From NCBI GenBank assembly GCA_902496595.1, contig CABVBV010000047.1, forward strand, positions 1 to 13,711: a stretch of 13,711 bases of DNA, read 5' to 3'. Made by a program: the position numbers and the translations under genes. The notes below the pieces were generated by a model. The model was given only the letters and a program-made list of their open reading frames with translations. It was not told where the DNA came from and ran no database searches. Shown here in pieces: positions 7,643 to 13,469 of the stretch. The stretch is from an uncultured Eubacteriales bacterium. Its GTDB lineage: Bacteria; Bacillota; Clostridia; Oscillospirales; Oscillospiraceae. Within the stretch, counting starts at the first letter, position 1, and the number at the start of each line of letters is the position of its first letter.

Positions 7643-8587
7643 CTATTCAGAACAGCAGGTCTCGACCACGCGGTTCCAGAAGAGTTTCATTGGTGCGTTC
7701 ATCGGCGTCAGGCTTGAGCGGCACATCGAGAAGTTCCACTCCAAGTCGCGCTCGTCCAGGCGGAGAAAGGCCAGGCGCTCCATGACGCTGTGCGGCCAGA
7801 GCTCGTCCAATACATACTCCGGCATATACGCAAACCCGTCGCTGCCTATGACTGAGGCAATGATGGAGTGCAGATTTGACATCACCGTCACCCGGCCGGG
7901 AATAACTCCGTGAGCCCGCATATGCCGTGACTCGACCTCGTAGAGATAATACTCTTCCGACATCTGATAAAACAGCAGACTGCTGAGCATCTCGGCGCTG
8001 ACCAGCAGCGTGTCTTCCGGTGAGGACTCCCTGCCAGAGACAATAGGGTTGTCGCGGCTGCAAATAAGCAGCAGCTTTTCACGGTTTAGTGGCTTTATCA
8101 GACAGTTTTTGAACTCCTCGTCCATCGTATGGCCGAAGCCTATGTCCAGCTCCCCCCTAACTACCCTTTCGCGCACCGTCTGCGACGTGCCTTCCCAGAT
8201 GGTGATTTCAATCTCCGGGTGCTCCTGCGCAAAGTCCGGGATGACGCGGCTGGCCAGCTCGTGACTTTTCTGAAGCGGTATGCCGATCAGCAGCTTCCGC
8301 CGCCCATGCGCACGCAGCCGGGCCAGCGAAGCGTTGAGTGCATCCTCCTCTCTGCGCTCCTGAAGAAGGTAGTCATAGTACACCCTCCCCGCTTCCGTCA
8401 GCCGCAGCGGAGTGAATTGCCTGTCTACAAGTTTTATGTCCAACTCCTTCTCCAGCCGGTTCAGATACTGCGTCAAAGAGGGCTGCGACACCAGCAGCCG
8501 TTCCGCCGCTCTGGTTATATTCAGCGTTTCTGCAATAGTTATAAAGTAGTATTTTGTCCCGAATACATGATATCGCCTCCCTTGCAT
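7643..8587 (-). CDS. LysR family transcriptional regulator
   Basis: This is a DNA-binding regulator of about 314 residues. The N-terminal winged helix-turn-helix is clear (ITRAAERLLVSQPSLTQYLN, then LEKELDIKLVDR), followed by a substrate-binding domain starting at KLLIGIPLQ with the usual GELDIGFG segment. The start is uncertain. The in-frame ATG at 8587 has no good ribosome site, and a GTG at 8599 is also possible. A good site, GGGAGG (8576-8581), stands 7 nt before an ATG at 8568 that is out of frame by one base; a one-base change in the A-tract at 8552-8555 would join them. The gene is divergent from panB and 27 nt upstream of the SLH-protein gene, so it may be co-transcribed with the latter. 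Its target and inducer are unknown. Confidence 0.85.
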   Translation of the reverse strand: MQGRRYHVFGTKYYFITIAETLNITRAAERLLVSQPSLTQYLNRLEKELDIKLVDRQFTPLRLTEAGRVYYDYLLQERREEDALNASLARLRAHGRRKLLIGIPLQKSHELASRVIPDFAQEHPEIEITIWEGTSQTVRERVVRGELDIGFGHTMDEEFKNCLIKPLNREKLLLICSRDNPIVSGRESSPEDTLLVSAEMLSSLLFYQMSEEYYLYEVESRHMRAHGVIPGRVTVMSNLHSIIASVIGSDGFAYMPEYVLDELWPHSVMERLAFLRLDERDLEWNFSMCRSSLTPMNAPMKLFWNRVVETCCSE

Positions 8588-8656
8588 TTCTGACAACACT
8601 GTACTTAATAATAAAACTGAATTTGTTGAATATTACAATGAAACACTCAAATCTTT

Positions 8657-8739
8657 GTGATTATTGCTTGATATCATAATATCACGATTATTATCAATGT
8701 GCAACAAGTATTATACAAATCCTTTCATTTGTGATAATA
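8657..8739. promoter_or_regulatory. Repeated GTGAT motifs in the LysR-panB intergenic region
   Basis: GTGATTATT (8657-8665, plus), GTGATATTA (8677-8685, minus) and GTGATAATA (8731-8739, plus) recur, and TTGATA/TATCAA (8668-8673, 8692-8697) form a dyad. Two copies share the longer TTTGTGAT core. A cluster of inverted AT-rich sites between a LysR gene and a divergent gene is the usual place for LysR binding. I see no convincing -35/-10 pair for panB, which would fit activator dependence. Low-complexity AT-rich DNA could produce some of this by chance. Confidence 0.35.
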
Positions 8740-8808
8740 GTAATAACAGAAGCAGCCGCCGGCCGGTGCGGACGGCGAAATTGGAAAACAAGGAAGGAGA
8801 ATGCAGCA

Positions 8809-9639
8809 ATGGCCAAGAAGAAAATGACGGTACTCGATTTCAAGAAGTACAAGCAGGAGGGCCGCAAGTTCACCTATGTCACGGCCTACGACTACACGAT
8901 GGCCTCCATAGTCAACGAGAGCGAGACCGAGGTCATCCTCGTGGGCGACTCGCTGGGCATGGTCATGCTGGGATACAGCAGCACCGTCGGCGTGACGCTC
9001 GACGACATGATCCACCACATACGCCCGGTGGTGAAGGGCGCGCCGGACACCTTCGTCGTTGGAGATATGCCCTTCGGCAGCTATCAGGAGAGCCCGGAGC
9101 AGGCCATACGCAGCGCCTGCCGTATGCTCATGGAGACTAACTGCGACTGCGTCAAGCTCGAGGGCGGCAGCAACATGGCCGAGACCATCCGCCGCATGGT
9201 GGACGTCGGCATCCCCGTCATGGGCCACATCGGCATGACTCCGCAGAGCGCCACCAGCTTCGGCGGCTTCAAGGTTCAGGGCGGCACGCCCGAGACGGCG
9301 GCAAAGCTCGTCGCAGACGCGAAGGCCCTCGAGGCCGCGGGCGTCTTCTCCATCGTGGTCGAGTGCGTGCCGAACGGCGTGGCGAAGGCCATCACCGAGG
9401 CCGTCAGCGTGCCCATCCTCGGCATCGGCGCGGGCCCCTATGTGGACTGCCAGGTGCTCGTCACCCAGGATCTGCTGGATATGTACGGCGACTTCAAGCC
9501 CAAGTTCGTAAAGCACTTCGCCCACATCCGCAAGGCGATGGTCGAGGGCCTCAACACCTTCCACTCCGAGACCCTCGACGGCAGTTTCCCGTCTCAGGAA
9601 TACAGCTTCAACAAGGTGGTCGAAGGCTACGAGGTCTGA
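8809..9639 (+). CDS. panB: 3-methyl-2-oxobutanoate hydroxymethyltransferase (ketopantoate hydroxymethyltransferase)
   Basis: PanB transfers a hydroxymethyl group from 5,10-methylenetetrahydrofolate to 2-oxoisovalerate, forming ketopantoate in the first committed step of pantothenate and CoA synthesis. It is a cytosolic Mg2+-dependent TIM-barrel enzyme. The 276 residues match the usual length. Hallmarks are VGDSLGM (Asp47), GDMPFGSY (Asp86), KLEGG (Glu118), GHIGMTPQ, VVECVP (Glu185, the expected catalytic base) and GIGAGP. The three acidic residues correspond to the metal ligands known in E. coli PanB. The ATG at 8809 has AAGGAG at 8794-8799; a frame opening at 8731 adds residues unlike the family. 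Nearly every codon ends in G or C, unlike the AT-rich flanks. The expected operon partner (panC) is missing: a strong start site follows but that gene is cut off at once. Confidence 0.95.
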   Translation: MAKKKMTVLDFKKYKQEGRKFTYVTAYDYTMASIVNESETEVILVGDSLGMVMLGYSSTVGVTLDDMIHHIRPVVKGAPDTFVVGDMPFGSYQESPEQAIRSACRMLMETNCDCVKLEGGSNMAETIRRMVDVGIPVMGHIGMTPQSATSFGGFKVQGGTPETAAKLVADAKALEAAGVFSIVVECVPNGVAKAITEAVSVPILGIGAGPYVDCQVLVTQDLLDMYGDFKPKFVKHFAHIRKAMVEGLNTFHSETLDGSFPSQEYSFNKVVEGYEV

Positions 9640-9675
9640 AAAGGAGGTGACAAAATGAGCAAGTATATCGAGCAT
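9640..9675 (+). other. Start of a next operon gene, cut off at a junction
   Basis: Immediately after the panB stop comes AAAGGAGGTGA (9640-9650) and an ATG at 9655 with ideal spacing, exactly what a translationally coupled second operon gene would have. Only about six codons can belong to it, because from about 9661 onward the other strand encodes a GNAT acetyltransferase. The lost gene may have been panC, but six codons cannot show this. Confidence 0.6.
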
Positions 9676-10008
9676 TATGCGTATCGCTTCCGTCCCATAG
9701 CCCTTATACTGCATTTTCGGATCGGGTATAATTATCGTAAGGTCGGTCTGGTGCCACGCATGAAACATACGCAGCAGGCCGGTCTCGCCTATGATGTTGC
9801 CATCGAGGTCTGTTATCGTGAACCAGGCCGAGTCAGCCGATCTATGGTTTACGTTGATGCAGGTCTTTACCTCTTCCTCGTTAGTGGGCTTCTCAAAGCT
9901 GCATTGAAACATGACTTGCGGCTGATTGAACCAATAGGTAAAATATGGTGCATCCTCTTCCCGTTGCTCACGCAGAATTATACTTTTGCCCCTTATCTCC
10001 CTACTCAT
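9661..10008 (-). pseudogene. GNAT family N-acetyltransferase, truncated at the 3' end
   Basis: The first 116 residues are a good RimJ/RimL-like GNAT domain that would use acetyl-CoA to acetylate a protein N-terminus, polyamine or drug. The N-terminal strand (GKSIILREQREEDAPYF), NIIGETGL, and the acetyl-CoA-binding Q/R-x-x-G-x-G/A motif as QYKGYGTEA (100-108) are present. After IMLDIL the homology stops, and the frame continues without a stop through the antisense of panB to 8725. A normal member has about 170-180 residues, so the last third, including the C-terminal strands, is missing. The start is ATG at 10008; a purine-rich GGGGAA lies about 14 nt upstream, farther than usual. A good promoter precedes it. 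The gene is probably broken, or the contig is chimeric here. Confidence 0.75.
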
Positions 10009-10048
10009 ATGTCATTATTTGTTCCCCTTCCATACCGCTTGCTCGGAA

Positions 10049-10077
10049 ATCATAGCACAATAAAATGATTGTTTCAA
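10049..10077 (-). promoter_or_regulatory. Sigma-A type promoter for the GNAT gene
   Basis: On the minus strand TTGAAA (10072-10077) and TATGAT (10049-10054) are 17 nt apart, placing the start site near 10042, about 34 nt before the ATG. Its good state suggests that the truncation of the gene is recent or artificial. Confidence 0.6.
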
Positions 10078-10226
10078 CTCAATCGCAGAAGCATACATCT
10101 CGATACGGTTTGGTGAGTGCGACACGGATATGGAATACATTGTTAATTAAATAACTTTTCTCTTCCCTTTAGTATTTGCCGATGAAACCGTAGTACATGG
10201 GTGAAGCTGTGGAAGGAGGCGGTTGG

Positions 10227-10787
10227 ATGATAGACGATGAGAGGATCATCGACCTGTTTTTCGAACGCTCTGAAGATGCCATACGGGAGCTGGACAGCAA
10301 ATACGGTGCTGTCTGCCGCAGGCTCTCGTTCAACATTTTGAACAGCCGGCAGGATGCAGAGGAGTGCGTCAACGACGCCTACCTCGGCGCATGGAACTCC
10401 ATTCCGCCGGCCAGGCCCGACTCACTGCTGAGCTATATCGTGAAGGTAGTCCGAAACGTTTCGCTCAAGACCTACTGGAAAAGCAGGGCCGCCAAGCGCG
10501 GCGGGCAATACACCGTCGCCCTGGAGGAACTCGGCGACTGCATCGCAGGCCCTGAGACCGTGGAGGGCGCACTGGAGGCTCGTGAGCTTGCCCTCATCAT
10601 CGAGGGCTTCCTGGACACGCTGACCGCAAAAGAGCGGGCAGTTTTCATGTGCCGGTATGCGTATATGGACACTTATACAGACATAGCAAAGCGCGTGGGG
10701 ATATCTGAAAAAAACGTATCCGTCCGTCTAGTCCAGATACGCCGGAAATTGAAGCGGTATTTGATGGAGAGAGAGGTATTAGTATGA
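10227..10787 (+). CDS. RNA polymerase sigma factor, sigma-70 family (ECF-like)
   Basis: This 186-residue sigma factor has only regions 2 and 4. Region 2 includes FNILNSRQDAEECVNDAYLGAWNSIP, the acidic-aromatic core typical of clostridial ECF-like factors. Region 4 includes LTAKERAVFMCRY and a helix-turn-helix (YTDIAKRVGISEKNVSVRL) that would read the -35 element. The ATG at 10227 is chosen because AAGGAGG (10213-10219) lies 7 nt before it; an upstream ATG at 10197 is in frame but would place that site inside the gene. The last codons overlap the next gene (ATGA at 10784-10787), so the two products are made in concert. I could not find a convincing autoregulated promoter in 10080-10226. Target genes are unknown. 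Confidence 0.9.
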   Translation: MIDDERIIDLFFERSEDAIRELDSKYGAVCRRLSFNILNSRQDAEECVNDAYLGAWNSIPPARPDSLLSYIVKVVRNVSLKTYWKSRAAKRGGQYTVALEELGDCIAGPETVEGALEARELALIIEGFLDTLTAKERAVFMCRYAYMDTYTDIAKRVGISEKNVSVRLVQIRRKLKRYLMEREVLV

Positions 10788-11581
10788 ACGCCAGACTGCT
10801 TTCCGAAGCAATAAGCGAGATCGACAGCAAATATTATGTGGAAGCTGCCGCTTATGGCGGCATGACCGACAGCGAAGCAGTGTCCGTGTCCCGCAGCTTT
10901 TCTTCGGGGCGGAAATTGAGGGTCGTACTGGTCGCCGCCGTGATCGCGGCGCTTGCCCTCACCGTAGCCGCAGCTGCGGCCTACATCTACCAAGTGTTCA
11001 TCGCCAACCGGGACTCCGACCCGCCGTCTTATGTTGTGAGCACAGAGGTGGAGCCCAAAACCATCTCCGAAGACGCCCTGGAGGAGCTCAGTGTTTGGCC
11101 GTATCAGGGTTATAAGGCGACATACGGCGAGGTGGAAGACTATCTTGGCGTTCACCTGTTGATCAGCGAGCGGCTTGAGACTGCTATACTCGGCGAAGGC
11201 GTCGATATTCAGGGCTCCAATCTTAAGGGCGAAGAGCCGGTCGCATCCATCACGCTCTACAGCAGGCATGATACCGGCTCGGGTATGTCCGGCTATATCG
11301 ATATGTCCGTGTATATATCCATCACTGCATCCGACGCATACCAGCAGGTCACCCGGATACTCGACCCGGAGTTGATGGAAAAGGACGCGGCCCTGTATGA
11401 ATATGTGAGCCAAGCGAACGGTATAGCGGCTAGGTTCGCCGTTTACGGGGCCCTTGGCCGGGCAAGCGCCTATTTTGTTTATGACGGCATCCTGTACAAC
11501 ATTTCCGTCGGCGGCTTTGCTGGCGAAGATGATATCGACCCGGCAAGTTATCTCGAGGCATTGATAGATACATTCAGATAA
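10784..11581 (+). CDS. Membrane-anchored anti-sigma-like protein
   Basis: This 265-residue protein is probably the regulator of the overlapping sigma factor. The N-terminal 44 residues are cytoplasmic and contain LLSEAISEIDSKYYVEAA, resembling the AI-x-EID-x-x-(Y/F)-x-EA motif seen at the start of anti-sigma partners in Clostridia. A single membrane helix covers about residues 45-67. The remaining 195 or so residues would be outside the cell and include YQGYKATYGEVEDYLGVHLL and a C-terminal part (YDGILYNISVGG...LEALIDTF) that resembles DUF4367-type sensor domains. No zinc-binding HxxxCxxC motif is present, so it is not a classical ZAS anti-sigma factor. Start overlap with the sigma gene supports a 1:1 pair. 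The signal sensed is unknown. Confidence 0.78.
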   Translation: MNARLLSEAISEIDSKYYVEAAAYGGMTDSEAVSVSRSFSSGRKLRVVLVAAVIAALALTVAAAAAYIYQVFIANRDSDPPSYVVSTEVEPKTISEDALEELSVWPYQGYKATYGEVEDYLGVHLLISERLETAILGEGVDIQGSNLKGEEPVASITLYSRHDTGSGMSGYIDMSVYISITASDAYQQVTRILDPELMEKDAALYEYVSQANGIAARFAVYGALGRASAYFVYDGILYNISVGGFAGEDDIDPASYLEALIDTFR

Positions 11582-11612
11582 TAGCGCCATCCATGACACC
11601 AAATTATATCAA

Positions 11613-11642
11613 AATCCCCGAAACGACTGTGTTTCGGGGATT
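11613..11642. terminator. Rho-independent terminator after the sigma/anti-sigma operon and the XRE gene
   Basis: A perfect 12-bp stem (AATCCCCGAAAC, 11613-11624, with 11631-11642; loop GACTGT) lies between the two convergent genes. On the minus strand TTTT follows and on the plus strand only TTCTTA-like sequence, so it may serve both but better serve the XRE gene. Confidence 0.85.
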
Positions 11643-11682
11643 CTTATGTTCAGGCGCGGAGAAGCAGCCCGTTGTCTTATCC

Positions 11683-12237
11683 TTACTTTTTCGCATAGTA
11701 TATCAGCATACTCAGGTTCACGGTGGACTGGCCGATGTTCCTGTACGAGTGTTCTGCGTCTGCCTTAAACCGCAGCGAATCCCCCTTTGCGAGCCGGAAC
11801 GCCTCTTGTCCGGCGCAAACCTCCACCTCGCCCTCGAATACAGTAATGTACTCCTCCGTCCCGGCCATGTGTGGCTGCGCAAGCAGGTAGCCTTCCGGCT
11901 CTATCTGGATTCGGTAGGTCTCAAACAACTTGCTCTCCTGAAACGGAAAGGCCGGATAATTCAAATACCTGCCTCCGTCCTCGACCAATGGGGAAACCTC
12001 CCCCGCCCGGATCAGCAGCGGCGCCTCTGTATGGGTGTCCATCAGGCTGGTAAACGACACCTTGTAGCCATTTGCGATTTTCCAAAGTACCGAGATGGTC
12101 GGATTGACATCCCCCTTCTCTATCTGAGCAAGCATACTCCGAGATACGCCCGTCTGCTTTGCGGCGGTGTCCAATGTGAGTTTTTTCTGCTCCCGTATTG
12201 ATTTAATGTTGTTCCCGATCACCTTTTGTAATTCCAT
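11683..12237 (-). CDS. XRE family transcriptional regulator with C-terminal cupin domain
   Basis: This 184-residue regulator has an N-terminal helix-turn-helix (about residues 7-62, with LDTAAKQTGVSRSMLAQIEK as recognition region) and a C-terminal cupin_2 domain (about 105-183, with EPEGYLLAQPHMAGTEEYITV and GDSLRFKADAEHSYRN). The cupin probably binds a small ligand. The start is ATG at 12237, because AGGAG lies 5 nt upstream; a longer frame from 12276 would include the intergenic promoter. The gene is divergent from a LysE-family exporter, an arrangement in which this regulator type commonly controls the neighbouring transporter, and a perfect palindrome lies between them. The ligand is unknown, perhaps an amino acid exported by the neighbour. 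Confidence 0.9.
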   Translation of the reverse strand: MELQKVIGNNIKSIREQKKLTLDTAAKQTGVSRSMLAQIEKGDVNPTISVLWKIANGYKVSFTSLMDTHTEAPLLIRAGEVSPLVEDGGRYLNYPAFPFQESKLFETYRIQIEPEGYLLAQPHMAGTEEYITVFEGEVEVCAGQEAFRLAKGDSLRFKADAEHSYRNIGQSTVNLSMLIYYAKK

Positions 12238-12248
12238 AGCAGCTCCTA

Positions 12249-12277
12249 TTGACAATATATTAGATTGGTAGTACAAT
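12249..12277 (+). promoter_or_regulatory. Sigma-A type promoter for the LysE-family gene
   Basis: TTGACA (12249-12254) and TACAAT (12272-12277) are 17 nt apart, predicting a start near 12284. The -35 abuts the ribosome site of the divergent XRE gene. Confidence 0.75.
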
Positions 12278-12287
12278 ATGCAAGATT

Positions 12288-12301
12288 TCCGATATATCGG
12301 A
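12288..12301. promoter_or_regulatory. Palindromic operator candidate, TCCGATATATCGGA
   Basis: A perfect 14-bp palindrome begins about 4 bp downstream of the predicted LysE-gene start site, in the region shared with the XRE-cupin gene. A dimeric regulator bound here would block elongation or initiation of the exporter gene. Binding by the XRE-cupin protein is inferred. Confidence 0.6.
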
Positions 12302-12341
12302 TTTTAGATTTATTATATCATCGGAGTTTGAGGAGGTCAAT

Positions 12342-12923
12342 ATGTTTAGCTGGGTGAGTTTTTTGTCCTATGCAGTGGTAACTGCCGTGACGCCGGGGCC
12401 TAACAACATCATGTCCATGTCCAACGCGAGCCGCCTGGGCTTTCGCAAGTCCTTCCCTTTCAATCTTGGCATTTGGATAGGGTTTTCTCTTGTCATGCTT
12501 GTATGCACTTTTTTCTGCAACACACTGTCTGCCGTCATCCCCAAGATAAAAACTCCCATGCTCATACTGGGCGCGCTCTATATGCTCTGGTTGGCGTGGA
12601 AGACCTTCAAAAGCTCGTCTGTCATTGAGGAGTCGCATTCCCGCAGCAGTCTGCTTTCCGGGCTCGTATTGCAGTTTATAAACCCGAAGATCTATATCTA
12701 CTGCATCGTATCTATGGAAGCGTACATATTGCCGTTCTACCAGGGACAGTGGAGGGCATTGGTCTTCTTTGCGCTGCTGCTGGCGTTTATAGGCTTTGTA
12801 TTTACGCTGTGCTGGTCGCTGTTCGGCTCCGTGTTCAGGCTGCTGTTTTCAAAGTATGCGAAAATCACAAATACCGTCATGGCCCTCTTGCTGGTATACT
12901 GCGCGCTTTCGCTTTTCCTATGA
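12342..12923 (+). CDS. LysE/RhtB family amino-acid exporter
   Basis: This 193-residue inner-membrane protein has about six hydrophobic segments and the family's N-terminal TPGPNN motif (residues 17-22). Length is normal for the RhtB/LysE superfamily, whose members export lysine, homoserine, threonine, cysteine or related compounds using the membrane potential. A second conserved region is GLVLQFINPKIYIY, the family's N-P-K segment. The ATG at 12342 follows AGGAGG (12331-12336) by 5 nt. It has its own promoter with a palindrome just after the start site, and is divergent from an XRE-cupin regulator. Substrate cannot be told from the sequence. Confidence 0.9.
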   Translation: MFSWVSFLSYAVVTAVTPGPNNIMSMSNASRLGFRKSFPFNLGIWIGFSLVMLVCTFFCNTLSAVIPKIKTPMLILGALYMLWLAWKTFKSSSVIEESHSRSSLLSGLVLQFINPKIYIYCIVSMEAYILPFYQGQWRALVFFALLLAFIGFVFTLCWSLFGSVFRLLFSKYAKITNTVMALLLVYCALSLFL

Positions 12924-12945
12924 AGTAACCGGCTTGCGCCTGCCC

Positions 12946-12974
12946 TTGCATTTTGGCGTGAGCTGTATTATAAT
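12946..12974 (+). promoter_or_regulatory. Sigma-A type promoter for the MarR-MATE operon
   Basis: TTGCAT (12946-12951) and a perfect TATAAT (12969-12974) are 17 nt apart, predicting a start near 12981. The -10 lies inside a 12-bp palindrome (GTATTATAATAC, 12965-12976). Confidence 0.75.
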
Positions 12975-13007
12975 ACATCGTATGCGATATATCATATGCG
13001 ATGTATT
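12972..13007. promoter_or_regulatory. 36-bp imperfect dyad, candidate MarR operator
   Basis: The outer arms AATACATCG (12972-12980) and CGATGTATT (12999-13007) are perfect, the centre GATATATC is palindromic, and 15 of 18 base pairs match overall. TATGCGAT also occurs twice in direct orientation. The dyad spans from the -10 box to the base before GGAGG, so a bound MarR dimer or pair of dimers would block its own transcription. Confidence 0.7.
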
Positions 13008-13019
13008 GGAGGCTTGGAA

Positions 13020-13466
13020 ATGGACGCTGAGATTTACAGGATAAGCGGGCGGATGATTCGGCTCTGCAATGCGCTTATATGGTTTCGGAACAGGGAGCTT
13101 GAGAGGCTGGGGCTGACCTCGAGCCAATTTGAGGTCTTGCGGTTTCTGCTCCTGCACCGTGGAAGAGAGGTCACGGCGGGCCTGCTCATGCGCGAGCTGG
13201 GGCTCTCGCAGTCCACCGTCGCGGGCATACTCAAGCGCCTGTGCGACAAGGGCTTCATCGAACGCCGCTCCGACGAGCGCGACCTACGGCGCGGCATCAT
13301 CAGGCTCACATCCGCCGGCCTTGCGCTCGAGGCCGAGCTGCAGGGCATTGCACTCAGCTCAGAGGGCGTTCTGCTCCGGGGCATGACCGGGGCCGAGGCA
13401 GCGGAACTCTACCGTTTGCTCGGCGTCGCGCTCTCGAACATGGACGCGGAGCGCTCCGGAGACTGA
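13020..13466 (+). CDS. MarR family transcriptional regulator
   Basis: This 148-residue protein has the MarR winged helix-turn-helix: LTSSQFEVLRFLLLH, GLLMRELGLSQSTVAGILKRL as recognition helix, and the wing with RRSDERDLRRGIIRLTSAG. Helices at both ends would form the dimer. The ATG at 13020 is chosen because GGAGG (13008-13012) lies 7 nt before it; an ATG at 12996 lies inside the operator. Its stop is 3 nt before a MATE transporter start, so it most likely represses this operon until it binds the exported compound, as MepR does for MepA in Staphylococcus aureus. The comparison is by arrangement, not by proven similarity. The inducer is unknown. Confidence 0.92.
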   Translation: MDAEIYRISGRMIRLCNALIWFRNRELERLGLTSSQFEVLRFLLLHRGREVTAGLLMRELGLSQSTVAGILKRLCDKGFIERRSDERDLRRGIIRLTSAGLALEAELQGIALSSEGVLLRGMTGAEAAELYRLLGVALSNMDAERSGD

Positions 13467-13469
13467 GAC

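Noticed and set aside
9655..10068. 137-codon plus-strand frame beginning at the strong ribosome site after panB
   Set aside because: Beyond about six codons it is the antisense of a clear GNAT domain, with no family resemblance of its own.
10179..10210. TGAAACC as a possible ECF -35 element for the sigma gene
   Set aside because: The matching -10 would put the transcription start at or inside the ribosome binding site, and no clear CGTC-type -10 is seen.
11593..12201. 202-codon plus-strand frame overlapping the XRE-cupin gene
   Set aside because: Antisense to a well-supported regulator and it begins inside the terminator region without a ribosome site.
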